A stretch of DNA of 64,000 nt from Telopea speciosissima (GCF_018873765.1 NC_057918.1:12842862-12906861), one strand, 5' to 3'. Counted from the stretch's first letter, positions 47,052 to 60,084 are shown. Made by a program: numbers and translations. The notes: generated by a model not told the origin, from the sequence alone.

Positions 47052-47129
47052 CTCCTACGTGAAACAAAATGGATATTCCACTATCTCTAAAGAGAGTAAT
47101 CCACTCAAACGAGTATTGTAAGGATAGGC

Positions 47130-47657
47130 TGTTAGAATTTTAATTCCATTAGGATTAATATTCTAATATTATATGGATTAATATTAAATATCTTAAACCA
47201 GGCTAATTAGAGTTTTGGTCTAATTAGGGAGGTCATTAAGTTGTATTAGAAGTCTAATGTGGACTAGCTTAGTGTGGGCCAGATAGATTCCTACTGGGAC
47301 TATGATGAGAGAGACCCTTTAGAATTACTATATAAAGAGAGCTAGGTCCCCCTTCTACCCATCACAATTATTAGTTCTCAATTGTTCTTGAGTGGTGCAA
47401 TAAAAAAGGGAGATATTCAGTGTTCATCATCCTTGCGCATTCGGCATTCTCATCAGGCCAGTTACTTTGGGAATAGAGGGGAAGCACCTAGATCTTGTTC
47501 TTTATTTTCCGCAGCGATCATCATCACTATGGATGCGAAACAAGGTTAGTGGTTCTATCCCTGTTTCTAATATTTATTTGGTTGTGTTCTTGAACGCCCA
47601 ATGGAGATCCTAGTTTTTTTGGGATTTTGTCCCTATTCAGATCGATTTATTCTCACA
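47130..47657 (+). repeat. Left LTR of the copia element
   Basis: 528 bp, TG...CA ends. It contains a TATA-like tatataaagaga at 47330-47341, a plausible promoter. It carries a 23-bp internal duplication of attaatatt-type sequence absent from the right LTR. Confidence 0.9.
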
Positions 47658-50600
47658 TGTGGTATTAGAGCCTCCATAGATCCGTTCTTGAACCTATATG
47701 AATTCAAAATAATAGAACATGCTAAGGGAATCGAAATTTTTTCGGTTCGAATCAAGGTTTTTCGGGTTTTTTCAAATTTACCTGGCAAAACACGGTGTCT
47801 GGCAGCCTGGGATTTTTCTCCCGGGGAATAAAACGAAATAAACCACATGGGTGGATAGAGCTCGGGACGCTGAGCATTCCGGTGGGTGGAACGTTGCCGG
47901 CGGCTGCCGGACGCGCCTGCACGAGCCGGCGGTAGCGGCGAGTGGATCTCTCTCCGGTAATGTTTTAAAAAAAAAGAAGGGTTTTTCGGGGTTTGCTATC
48001 GTGCGCCCCTGACAAAAATACAGGGCTGCTAACGTGCGCTACCCGGGTCGGGTCGACCTGTTTTCCGACCCGGAGGCCCGACCCATTGACCCGATTTTGA
48101 CCCGTTTCGGGCTGACCAGGATGGACCGGCCTGGGTGAACCGGGTTTGACTAGAAAATTGATTTGGTTTGATTGAATCGGTTTGAAACCAGTACAGTCAA
48201 CCGCTTTTAGCCTGAAACTTTGACCGGGCTTTCTGGGGGCTGCGAGACTCCATTTGGCGTCCAGTGGTGCCCTCTGTTTTGATCAGATATGCATATTTTA
48301 AATATTTTTGGTATTCTTTTGATGCATACCCTTTTATGTAATTTATCGGTTTGTTCTATTGGGAACCGAACCAATTTCTGACTTGCTGGAATACCTACCT
48401 TGATGAACAGAATTATTATTATTTTTTTTTGTTAGTTTTAAGATATTTAAAGCCCCTTGTCATAAATTATAAAATAACACATTGTTTAAGGATGTAAGTA
48501 ATTTTGGAAAATCCCGAAAGAGGGTTTCATGGGTTCGACAGGATGCAGCTGCCAAAGCGACCTTCTTTGTTGGATTTGTGAAACACCTGGTCTTATACAC
48601 AGTTGTGGGATGTCCTTCAACTCTGATGTGTGGTCACACACCCAAAGGTGGTGATCATGTATTGGTACTTGAAGGGGTACATATACAGTATGCATGTGAA
48701 TAGGCTAACCCTAGAATTCTGCACACCCAAAGGTGGTGGATTTTGAAAGTTGAGTTGTATTCTCATGGCCACCTGGTATGTAGGGATTTTTACAATTGCA
48801 TGTTGAGAATTCAGCCCAAAGGTGTTTTCATAATGATGTGTGTAAAATTCTCATTAGCTTATAAAGTTTTCAAGTGTACTTGCATCATTTTAATTATAAT
48901 CTGTTCATTGTTTAAATTTTCAATCACCTTCTCTGTAAACAATAACATGGTAACTATTGAGCTTCTCACTGGGTCAAACTTTAAGAAGTGAAAAAAGGAC
49001 ATTATGTTTGCTATGGAAATGGCAGATGTGCACACGTCCCTTGTTTTGGATAAACCAATGGATCTAACTGCTGATAGTACTGAGGATGAAAAGTCTGTGC
49101 ATGTTGCATGGCAAAAGAGTAATTGACTCAGTATACTGCCCATAAAGAGGTCGATACCGGAACACCTAAAAAGTGGTCTGCCTGAGAAATGTACTGCCAG
49201 GGAATTGCTAGATGCAATTTCCAAGAGATACAAAGTTTCATCGAATGCGGAGATTGGGACACTTCTGCAAGGGTTATTTAATATGGAATATGATGGTTCT
49301 GGGGGTGTTAGGAATTACATTATTAGGATGGTTGATTACCAAACTAAACTCAAGGCCTTAGACATTCTTCTTCCAGATGCCCTAATTGTCCATCAAGCCT
49401 TAAATACCCTACCTTCAATTTGGCATCATAAAAACCAACTACATTTCCCAAGATGGAGTCCGGAGCATTAATGACCTAATTTCTAGGGTTGTGTCTCGAG
49501 GAAGAGAAATTGAAGAAAGACAAAAAGCCTATTGCCCTGTTTACTTCCAAAGCCCGTAAGAGTAAAAAGTTTAAAAACCATACTCATAAGTCTGCCAATA
49601 AACAATCCGATCAGACTAACTATTTGGGACCCAAGAAAGACTCTTTGAAGAAAGAGGGTGATCGCTGCTTCTTTTGTAAGAAGAAGGGTCACATGAAGAA
49701 GGACTGCGATAAATACAAGGCTTGGTTACTCAAGCCCAAGCAGCTATCAGATAATGATTATTTGACTTTTGTTTGTGAATCCAATCTATCAGAAGCACCA
49801 TCCAGTTCTTGGTAGCTAGATAGCGGTGCAACTAACCATGTTGCTTTTACCATACAGGGGTTCATAAACCGGAGGAGGCCAAACAAGGATGAATCAAGGT
49901 TGGTCGTAGGAAATGATGGACATTCTGACGTAGAGTTCGTGGGAGATGTCATTTTATTATTAAATTCTGGTTTTAAATTGACTTTAAAGAACACTTTTTA
50001 TATACCGTCCTTCAGGCGGAATTTAATTTCGGTTTCAGTTTTGGACATTAGTGGTTTCTATTTTGAAATAAAAATTACTATGGTTAATTTGTTTTTTAAT
50101 TCAACTAAAGTTGGTTCCTACTTTATACCCAATGGATTGTACAGATTGTGTTCGTCTCCCACTGATATCTACGTCTCCTGTAATGTTGAAAGCGTTGTTT
50201 CTAAAAGACCCTTACCTAAAGAATGGTCTTTTCACATTGTGGCATAAGAGGCTAGGTCATATTTCTAAGGCAAGAGTGGAAAGGCTGATAAAGTCTGACA
50301 TCCTGCCTACTCTCGAAAGTGATCTAGAAACTTATGTAGATCGTTGTAAGGGAAAGATGACCAAAATAAAGAAGAAAACTGCGATCCGTAGTTCGACTGT
50401 TAGAGGTCATTCACACTCGACATCGGTGGTCCCTATTCAGCCACATTGTGTAAAAAAATTTATTTCATCACTTTTACAGATGACTATTCCCGATATGGAT
50501 AATGCATTTAATTAAAGAAAAGTCCGAATCTCTTGACAAGTTCAAGATTTTTAGGACTCAAGTTGAGAAACGATTAGGGAAAGTTATTAAAATTGTTAGA

Positions 50601-53600
50601 TCTCGATCGTGGGGGTGAGTATTATGGCGGACATGGCAATTTGCCGGACAGCTTAAGGGCTCGCTTTGCAAATACCTTGAGGACTCTGGAATAGTTAGTC
50701 GCTTTACTATGCCAGGAAGTCCCGAACAAAATGGGGTCGCCGAAAGGCGAACTGTACCCTTATGGACATGGTGAGGAGTATGGTTAGTAGGACAAATTTA
50801 CCTAAGTTCTTATGGGGTGAAGCCTTGAAAATCGCTCTTTATATCCTTAATATGTACCTACTAAAGCCGCTCCTCTTACACCTTTTAAGTTGTGGACCGC
50901 CATAAACCCGCTTTAAACCATCTTAGAGTTTGGGGTGCCTGTGAAGTGAAGTTGTACAATCCGACTTTTGGATCCCAAGCGCTCGTTGCTACTTTGTCGC
51001 CTACCCGGATCATTTGAAGGATATAAATTTTATAATCCTCTACGGAGGTACTAGGATTGTGGAGTCACGACAACGAACGGAATTTGATGTGGCGAAAAGA
51101 ATGACTTGTTTATCGTTTCAAGATAGTCATATGGTTGGTACATCAATACCTATTCTTCTACCTATTAGGCATAATGTGGGGCATCTTGTGCCATTGGTTA
51201 CACCTGCTGGAGTTTAGGAGCTGATATCGATACCGCCCCGACATTCATGTAGCACCTAATGAGATTTCTCTTATTGAGGATCTCGTTGAGGATCCTATCA
51301 TTGATGCGATTCAAATTGAGATTCCTCAGATTCAGGTGAGGCAAGAGTGGCACCATTACGGACATCCACTAGGAGAGAAAGTCAACTATATCATCTATCT
51401 ATGAGGTCTATTTGGGAGAACATGACTATGACATTGGTTGTGTGGTTGATCTGGTTACTTATTCAAGCGTTGTTTTTAGTTCTCAGTCAGATTTGTGGTT
51501 AGATGCAATGAGAGATGAAATACAATCGATGAAACATAATGATGTTTGGGAGCTTGTTGATTTACCTAAAGGTTGTAAGCCCATTGGTTACAAATGGGTG
51601 TATAAACTAAAAGGGATTCCAAAGGAAAAGTTGAAAGGTTTAAAGCCAGACTGGTAGCCAAGGGATTCACTCAGAGAGAGGGAGTAGACTATAATGGGAC
51701 TTTTTCTCCAGTCTCTTCGAAAGATTCTTTCAGGGTGATTATGGCATTGGTAGCTCATTTTGATATGGAGCTACATCAGATGGATGTTAAAACCGCCTTT
51801 CTCAATGGCAATTTTGATGAGGAAGTCTATATAGTTCAGCCTGAACGTTTTGCAGTGGATGGTTCAGATCATCTTGTGTGTAGACTCAAGAAGTCTATCT
51901 ACGGTCTCAAACAAGCTTCAGCAAGTGGTATCCAAGTTCAAAGGTGTTGTGACTTCATTTGATTTTGTGGAAAACAAAGTGGATCAGTGTATATATTACA
52001 AGGTCAGTGGGACCAAATTCTGTTTTTCTCATTCTATGTGGATGACATCACGCTTGCAAGCATGACCTAGGGATGTTGCATAATACAAAGCAACTTTTAT
52101 CTAGGAATTTGACATGAAAGACCTTGGTGAGGCCTCTTTTGTTCTTGGGATTGAGATCCATAGGGATCGTTTCTGCTTTATTAAGTCTTTCTCGGAGGGC
52201 TTATGTTGATCGTGTTCAAGAGGTTCAGATCTTTGGATTGCAAACCTGGGAATGTTCTGTTCTCGGGGTGACAAAGCGAGTTCGACACATGCCCGAAAAA
52301 TGAAGTGAGAGGGATGAAATGAAGAAGGTGCCTTATGCTAGCACACTTGCTAGTATCATGTATGCTCAGTCTGCACCAAACCGGATATTGCTTTTGTGAT
52401 GGGACTTCTTAGCGGTATCGATCAGATCCTAGTCTTAGCATTTGGGTTCTTGCAAGAAAGTATTGAGGTACTTAAAGGGGACAAGAGATTATATGTCGAC
52501 TTATAGACACGTTCTCGAACTCAAGCTAGTGGGGTATACAAACTCGACTTTGTTGGCGTGAGGATGACAGAAATCCACATTAGGTTATGTTTTCTTGATG
52601 GCAGGAGGGGCAAGATCATGGAAGAGTAAAAAGCGACATTGGTGACCACTTTGACTATGCGGCGAGTTTGTAGCATGCTATGGGGCTGCTACTCGGGCTA
52701 TTTGGCTCAGAAATCTCATAAAGGAGTTGACTATTGTAGATTTTGTGGATAGACCCATCCAGATATACTGTGATAATAGCTCTACTGTGTTGGTTATAAA
52801 CAGCAATAAAGGACTTAGAAAGTCTAAACACATGGAGGTCAAGTATTTGACCATAAAGGAGAGAGTAAAGAAAGGTGACATTGCAGTGGAGTATATTGGT
52901 ACAGATAATATGATTGCAGATCCCCTAACCAAAGGTCTTCGCCCTTGTGTTTTTGAGAGACATGTCATAAGCATGGGCTTAGTTGCATCATGGGATGTGG
53001 TTAGTTAGTGGGAGTTTGTTTTATTTTGCTTCATTATAATTGGGAGTTTGTTTTATTTTGCTTCATTATAATTTAAAGTTTCTTTTCATCTGTATTTTTA
53101 CCTTATGGTAAATTTTGATTTATATATTGATTTATATATATATCGTGTCATTGCATGCAGTTTCTTTTAAACACATGAGTGTTTTATTTATTGACATGAT
53201 GAATATATTTTTTATTTTAAAGTCTTAAGGAATGTGTTAACCTTAAGCAAGGTTGGTGCATTAAGTTGTTAGCCTAAAGGTATGTCTTGTAACACATAAA
53301 GTAAAACTCGAGTTATTTCTGATGAGACATATAGATTCGTTAGAATCACAAAGTTTATTTCTCTAGTGTGCCTGTGCCACTTAAAGAAGAGAAATTTTAG
53401 ACTGATAAATAGATAATACATAAGGAATCACTACGTGAGTATTATCTCGTTGCCACACTACCACATTGCATCCATGTTAGTAGAGTTGAGGGCTCTCGTG
53501 ACCATGGGAAGGCTCTGTGTCGCTTGATCATAGATGCAGTTACCGCCATGATTCGGTGTCTAAAACTTTATGGGACAGGATTGATTTTCTAATACGACCT

Positions 53601-53733
53601 CTAGACCAATTTGTTTTTAAACAGTGCACATAAAGTTTTCCTAAAAGGTTGTTAGCCTGTGATTTGTTTTGGTCAAAACTGTTTTTAAATCTCTTTAAAA
53701 ATAAGGAATTTAATATAAGTCCAAGTGGGAGAA

Positions 53734-54239
53734 TGTTAGAATTTTAATTCCATTAGGATTAATATTAAATATCTTAAACCAAGCTAATTAGAGTTTTGGT
53801 CAAATTAGGGAGGTCATTAAGTTGTATTAGAAGTCTAATGTGGACTGGCTTAGTGTGGGCCAGATAGATTCCTACTGGGACTATGATGAGAGAGGCCCTT
53901 TAAAAATTACTATATAAAGAGAGCTAGGTCCCCCCTCTACCCATCACAATTATTAGTTCTCAATTGTTCTTGAGGAGTGCATTCAGAAAGGGAGATATTC
54001 AGTGTTCATTGTCCTTACGCATTCGGCATTCTCATCAGGCTAGTTACTTTGGGAATAGAGGGGAAGCAGCTAGATCTTGTTCTTTATTTTCCGCTGCGAT
54101 CATCATCACTATGGATGCGAAACAAGGTTAGTGGTTCTATCCCTATTTCTATTATTTATTTAGTTGTGTTCTTGAACGCCATATGGAGATCCTGGTTTTT
54201 TTGGGATTTTGTCCCTATTCGGATCGATTTATTCTCACA
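53734..54239 (+). repeat. Right LTR of the copia element
   Basis: 506 bp, TG...CA ends, preceded by the polypurine tract and followed by the second copy of the taggc target duplication. Confidence 0.9.
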
Positions 54240-54244
54240 TAGGC

Positions 54245-55471
54245 ATATTCAGAGGTAGCCCAAATCTTCTCATCAGACTTACACTTCAACAACATTTGTA
54301 TCAAGGCCTTTCTTGAATTCAGATAATAGTACATAAAGGAGTTATAATTATAACAGTTGGCAAACAAAAATCCAAAACCCATAGGCCAAACAAAAATCTC
54401 AGTAAACAAGCCATACAAGCAGTATACACGCAATACTCTGAAAACCAATAGGCCAAACAAATATTTGATTGATTATACAAGCAATCTCAATATTAAGTTT
54501 ACAAGCAATAATCGGTATACAAGAATCTTAGTTTTAAAAAAACACCTGATCTTTCCGTATCCAATAGGCCAAACAATTGAAAGCCAAACATAATTTAAAC
54601 AACCCGCACAACCAGAAACAGGAAAGGAAATTCAGGGAAAGAGAAAGAAAAGGAAATAAGAAATGGTGATTCTGGAGAACACATGTTGCTATTTGAGTTG
54701 CAGATGTTGAAGAAGGCATAGTTGCAATGGACTCTGAAAGGGAAAAAAAAATTAAGTAAACGGTTGAAGAGTAAGGTTATGCTCGATTAGATATTTAATC
54801 TGTATGGTTCTAGGGTTTGGGATTGAAAACCCAAACCAATAATGGATTTGCAGACAAGCGAATGGAGTGGGAGATGAAGAAGACACACACACAAGCACGT
54901 TATAGAGAGAGACGATAGAAGTCGTGTGAGAGAAAGAAAGACAGGGAAGTGGAGGATGAAGGCCATGGCCGAAGCATACCAAGTTCTTGCGTCTGCCTCC
55001 TGGTTCGTGTGTCTCAGTCGAGAGAGAGAGAAAGGTGTGTGAGAGTCGAGTCGAGGCCAATATATTCGAGGGTGTTTTCGTTCGCGCAATTTTGTTCACG
55101 AGCGGCAAAAGCCAAAAATTTTTGCTCTGTGGGAATTTGTTCATTGACCACTTTTTGAACCAAAACTGCTCATTGTGAGAAAAACACGGAGTGGCGTGTC
55201 AAACGGTATTCTACTCACAATCTGCTCCCGAAGAGCAAGAAATCCAAAAAAGGGAAACACTAATTTAGCCTCAATCCATTCCTATTCTTTTGTTTAAAAC
55301 TCATTTACTTCCCTGCAACCATTATTCCATTGAAGACCAGTGAGTGAACACCATCTTTTCCTCCAACAGCGACCTAAGCAGCTAAGGTAATCTCCCTCTT
55401 TTATCTATTCCCTCCATTTGATCCCTCTCCTCTCACCTGGCATTGCAAGAAGGGGGAATCGGTACACTCAC
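54245..55471 (-). other. Gene-remnant flank beyond the copia insertion
   Basis: On the minus strand the first 90 bp (54335-54245) are open and protein-like (SRKALIQMLLKCKSDEKIWA). Without the copia element this would lie directly upstream of the PPR-like fragment, so it may be part of the same decayed gene. 54700-55090 has the CT-rich look of a 5' UTR. No intact reading frame can be supported. Confidence 0.4.
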
Positions 55472-55868
55472 CCATCAGGAGGAGATGCAAAGCTAGCTGC
55501 ATAAGTCTTAGGCTTTGCTTTATCTCTCCATACAATGACAATAGGACACAAAGACTAAAATGATATGTTACATCATTCAAAGTTAATACCTCTGGTTCTA
55601 TAATATCTTCAAACTGAGGCCGGACGCGAATGGCAAATCCATCACTGAAGAACTGAAACCACGACTTCGTATTCGAAATGCCAGAGAGAATCAATTTCTT
55701 TGAAGTCGCCTCTTCCGCAGAAGCGGGTGAGTTTTCCAACGGGAACTTGAAGGCTAGGCTTAGGGAGACAATGGAAATCGCAGCGGTCTTGAGAGCGAAA
55801 TCCCGCTTGGATAAGTTGCAGAAACTCGCAGTTTCGAATCTGCGAAACGCTTTGGTGTTAGAACTTGG
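55472..55868 (-). pseudogene. PsbP-domain protein pseudogene (thylakoid lumen family)
   Basis: Exon-like 55868-55590 on the minus strand is open for 93 codons. It ends in a gtatta donor after NTKSWFQFFSDGFAIRVRPQ and FEDIIEPE, the start of the PsbP domain in PPD1-type lumen proteins. Upstream of this is a transit-peptide-like part (SKRDFALKTAAISIVSLSLA, then an ENSPASAEEA cleavage-like region). A second exon-like piece, 55554-55472, reads AKPKTYAASFASPPDG, but the preceding LSLYG is in another frame (an apparent extra GA). No start codon exists upstream (TAG at 55871-55869), and the rest of the domain is missing. It is therefore a truncated pseudogene. Confidence 0.75.
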
Positions 55869-55872
55869 CTAG

Positions 55873-58800
55873 GGTTTTGCGGAGATTTTGTTGGATGTGC
55901 AGAATGAACCCATCCTTTCTCTCAAGGTAGTTTGGGTATTTTAAAAAAAATAACCTGAGAACTGATAACATTACCACTTAACCGAGAACAATTGACGGAA
56001 TGGATTTATTTGTAATAGACCTCTTTAAATAGAGGAGGTCTAATATTATTTGATAATTGAGGGGTCCAGTGAATATGTGATTTCACCCATCCCCCTCTTT
56101 GGAGGACTCAGTCTATGGCATGCGAGATCGGGTCATTTTCTGTTTCGTCAATTTGGGTTCTGTATACCCAAATCTTCTGTTGGTCATGCTATCTATCTTT
56201 TTTCAGTATCGTTTTATGTGTCCTGTTTTTCTGTTGGCGTTGGGCGCGTGTGAAGGAATAGCCCGATTATCTACCCAAAAAAACAAAGAATATGTGATTT
56301 AGTATAGTGGAGGTCCATGTAATTTATCTTTTTTTTATCCGCATCACGTAGAGCATTGGCCCAAATGAAGAAGCCGAGGAGCCCAAACAAACTTTGCAAC
56401 GGGGCAACAAGAAAACATCCGGATTGAACAACAACCGCTTAGTGCAGTTGGTGAGCTGTGGTGCACTTCATGTCCATGCTCATCAGCGAGTTCGAGTCTC
56501 CTTACTATTACCTTCCTCCTCACCAACGAGGGTGAGGAACTCAAATTGGTTCAGAAATAGGAAAAAATAGTTTAACAAAAAGTTTGCCACACAATCGTTT
56601 AGAAGTGAGATCTCCTTAATGGGCACACCTAATTTTGCATATGGATAAATGGATCTATCGAATTGACAATTGGATGTCTAGATAATTGTTTGAAATAAGT
56701 CACATGTCAAATTTGATACTCATATTTAATCAAATATCCTCCCTCATATGCACGTGCATAGTTCGATGCATTCTCTTGGTTTTTTTTTTTTTTTTTTTTT
56801 TTTTGGGTGAATACATTCTCTTGGTTGTTCTAGATCTTTTAATGGTTTGTTTTGTCATGTAGCAAAATCCATCTTGGCTGAAACCTGTTCACAAAAAATC
56901 AGAATTTTCTAACCTACCATGGGACAGAACTAAGTGACTGTTAAAGAGATTTCATCATAAATGGGACTTTAAGAAATCAAGTCCGAAGAGTTAAGAAAAT
57001 CAGAAATTCCTTAGAACACACTCAATGTTAGTCTCACATTTGAAATTTAAGAAGAGGAAAAGGGAAGAAGAATCTACAAATGAGAGGGAAAGATGACGAA
57101 GGATTTCAAACTTAGTTATTAATCGACTAACTAGTTGATCCTATTGGTTTGGGCCCTATTTGATCAGAATCAGTCAATTTTCAACCGAACTATAAACCCC
57201 AAAAAAAAAATAAATAAATAAATATTCAAACTTATTAATTTTAATGTCCAAATTGAAACCATTCAGAATACACTAGATGTCGACAATGACTACTTTTTTG
57301 TGTCTTCTTTCTCTAAGTGATACATCTTTTAGCCAAGCTTGTTGTAATGACCCCAAAATCACCAAACTTGGCTGGAACCGACCAATGTGAAACCATAACC
57401 ATAGTCCTTATTTCATATAAACAATAGAAGACATTTAAAGCATTAAGGGTTAATATGCATTCATTTCATTCTTGCCACAACTAACCAAATTACAAAGGAG
57501 ATCTGATGACAACTATTAAAAACTTAAACCAATTAAGTTACATTCAATTGTCTAGTGTACTTCAAAATACATCGTCTTTATGTATGAGATCACACCAAAA
57601 AGTACACAATAAGTAAAACCGCTCTTGATCAGCTTTGGCAACTCTTTTGCCTTTATTTGAAAGTCTGTGATTTGTTACAATAAGATGAATAATGTGGTGC
57701 GAGTTAACAACCCAGTGAGTGCAACATACAAAACCATGCTATACATCTTAAACAGCATGCATATTCACTTGTTTAACATTCATTGTTCACTTCAATAATC
57801 TCTCATATAAATCCTCTCACTCTTCCCCTACTAAGTGAGAAACGTTTATATAATACGTCTCACTCCTCCCCCTTGCTAAGTAGGAACAATGGAAAAATAT
57901 ACACTTCAATATTTTTTTTTCATTTTCATTCGATCTAATATAGCTTTTCAAAGCATATCAAGAGCCATACTATCAATAACATATAAACATTGTATCATTA
58001 TGGCCATTTAACAATTTAAATGTCTATTTCATATCATTCTTTCATTTCATATCATTCATACATTTTTCATTACAATACTGTAAAGCATATAATCACAACA
58101 CATTCCACATAGCTCTTGAAGCTTGTTACAAGTACACATCACACAATATATGAATATAACTATATCGTTTACATAAGTTGTCCATAGTAGTGTATTATTG
58201 GTTGAATACTATCACTATCAATTTATACATATACTGAAACATAGTATAATATCCATTAGTTAGGTACTCTCACTTACCTCTACTTCTCTTGGCAATTACA
58301 ATTCTCAAATGTCTAATAGCACTTGTACAAATAAGATTTCCTCTTCGAAATCGAATCACTCTTTCAAGTCCTCTTTGAATCCTCCTTCTTTTCTCAACTT
58401 CTCTTTTAAGCCATAGATTCAATATAACCCCTTAAATCTCCTATAATAACAGAGTGAATTATATTGAGAACCTATATTGAAAAATCAGTTAAACAAGAAA
58501 AAGAATAAAATCTAAAAAAAATTACCTATTTTAGAGCCCCTACTTTATGCTCCTTCTCCTTCTTTCTTCTTCTTCTTCCTTCTTTTTTAGCCAATCCAAC
58601 AAACCATGCGAATGAAACCCCTTTGCCTATTTTGCTTATTAGAAAATATCTACTCATACTATCCTTGTGAACTAACAAATGTCTAACCTCTTACTTAGTC
58701 AAACAAAGTGACTGGCCCTTGATGACATCTTAGCTCTATGTCATATGGCTACTAACCATGTTACCACCTCATTCTTTCCATGTGCCATATGGCAGTCCAG

Positions 58801-59114
58801 GTAGGACACTTGGTCCAATCAGAAATAACCACCTCAAAACCTTATTTAACCCACTAATAATAAGGATTGAATTAATTAATTATACTAATCAGCGTGATTA
58901 CATATAAGTATGGCACTTCTTCACAACCAATCACATAATTCGATCTCATATACAAATAGAATAGTGATTTTCACATCATTATTATACTAATTAAATAATT
59001 CAAAAGTAATAACATATTGCGTAAAATTGTGAAATGTCCCATTCCCAAACTCATATTAGATAATAAAATATACATATATTCATCACCATTCGCATGATTA
59101 AACAAATATTATAT
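55873..59114. other. Long intergenic stretch without a recognised gene
   Basis: Very AT-rich, with long T-runs (56780-56804). A tRNA-like SINE lies at 56437-56502. A segment near 57115-57200 resembles an old MITE. Several short frames exist, but none carries a recognisable domain. Confidence 0.45.
56437..56502 (+). repeat. tRNA-derived SINE (pol III A and B boxes)
   Basis: The A-box-like tagtgcagttggtgagc at 56440-56456 is followed about 30 bp later by a B-box gcgagttcgagtctcc at 56486-56501, the spacing and sequence of an internal RNA polymerase III promoter. No tRNA cloverleaf can be folded by eye, so it is a SINE head and not a tRNA gene. Confidence 0.6.
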
Positions 59115-59429
59115 TCAATTACCTATCACTTTATATACAGTTACACAATCCAACACCGGCTTCCACAGACAATAATTAAAATCCTCCATAGTACCGGTGG
59201 GGCGACGGTGCACATCCGGCGGCACAGCAGAGGCCATGTGTGCCACCTGGCCTTTGTTGTGCCGTCGGACCAAAATGTGTTGAACGTCAATAACGACTGG
59301 TTTTTTGTGTCTTTTTTCTTTGAGAGATACATCTTTTGGGTCCTCTTGGATTGGTGTTTCCAAGGGGTACCTCTCTTCTATGTATAGATTACATCTTAGA
59401 TATATATTCCTCTTGTAGATTGAGAACAA
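59115..59429 (-). other. Unidentified 104-codon open frame
   Basis: The minus strand is open and hydrophilic, with the run KEKRHKKPVVIDVQHILVRR followed by a Pro/His/Arg-rich part. I do not recognise the family. A related fragment (gtcgacaatgactactttttt at about 57277) suggests this is repeat-derived. Confidence 0.25.
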
Positions 59430-59988
59430 CCTAAGTGTGTCCCGACGTATCCCAGTAAGTGAATGTAATAAATATTGGAAAACTTAAGTGGTTGTTTCAT
59501 ATTGGAGGTCAGATCGCAATAATCTATATTGCATCATAGGAGGCGAGTATGATCTTAAAGAGAGTGACTGGTGGCATGACTTAGCCCCACCAAGTATTCG
59601 TGATTTTTGCTCTTGTGTAAAGCTCTCCTACAATGCATGGTTACTTCATTTCAAGTGATCAAGCCATTGAGACAAGTTCTATATTCTCAACTTAATTGGT
59701 ATCACTTATAACATATGTTTGGGTACACATAGACAACATTTTCCATCAATTCTCTTCATAATCTCTTAAACATTTAACAAAAAATATTCATAATCTCTTA
59801 CAGATGATTATGCTAATGCGCAACAAACAACCCTCGCGACCATGTTGCAGCCAAGGGACTTTTTCTGTCATTTATATGCTGGCTTACCTCTTTCATGAGA
59901 ACCATCTTCTTCTCCTTGTTTCTTGTTCTACTAGTTTATGCCTTGTTTTACAATGGTTGTTAAGAGTAATTTACCATTTACAGACTAA

Positions 59989-60084
59989 GGCTGTGTTTGG
60001 TATGCATTCTTAGAATGCATTCTAGATCAATTTTTGCATTTTCAAATGATAAAAACAAACCTAAAATGCATACCAAACACAGCC
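59989..60084. mobile_element. Tourist-like (PIF/Harbinger) MITE, 96 bp
   Basis: Terminal inverted repeats ggctgtgtttggtatgcatt and aatgcataccaaacacagcc are perfect over 20 bp. The target duplication is taa (59986-59988 and 60085-60087), as expected for PIF/Harbinger. The element is almost a complete hairpin. Confidence 0.85.

Larger units (their letters stand above)
47130..54239 (+). mobile_element. Copia (Ty1) LTR retrotransposon, full structure, coding decayed
   Basis: LTRs at 47130-47657 and 53734-54239 both run tgttagaatttt to ttattctcaca. The 5-bp target duplication taggc is exact (47125-47129, 54240-54244). A primer-binding site tggtattagagc begins at 47660, complementary to initiator Met-tRNA, and a polypurine tract aagtgggaga precedes the right LTR. 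Domains run in copia order: gag (48948 on), zinc knuckle CFFCKKKGHMKKDC (49672-49713), protease motif DSGATNHV (about 49821), gag-pre-integrase (KRLGHISKARVERL), integrase, RT (MDVKTAFLNGNFDEEVYI at 51781; a YVDD core at about 52035), and RNase H (52678-53008). Stops and shifts break every domain junction, so it is non-autonomous. By eye the LTRs differ at about 25 positions plus one 23-bp indel. Confidence 0.93.

Noticed and set aside
54752-55178. Frames of 60-130 codons on both strands
   Set aside because: Serine/leucine-rich translations of CT-rich DNA without a domain; possibly a 5' UTR of a lost gene.
56401-56530. Functional tRNA gene
   Set aside because: A and B boxes are present, but no acceptor stem or anticodon arm can be paired, so a SINE head is the better call.
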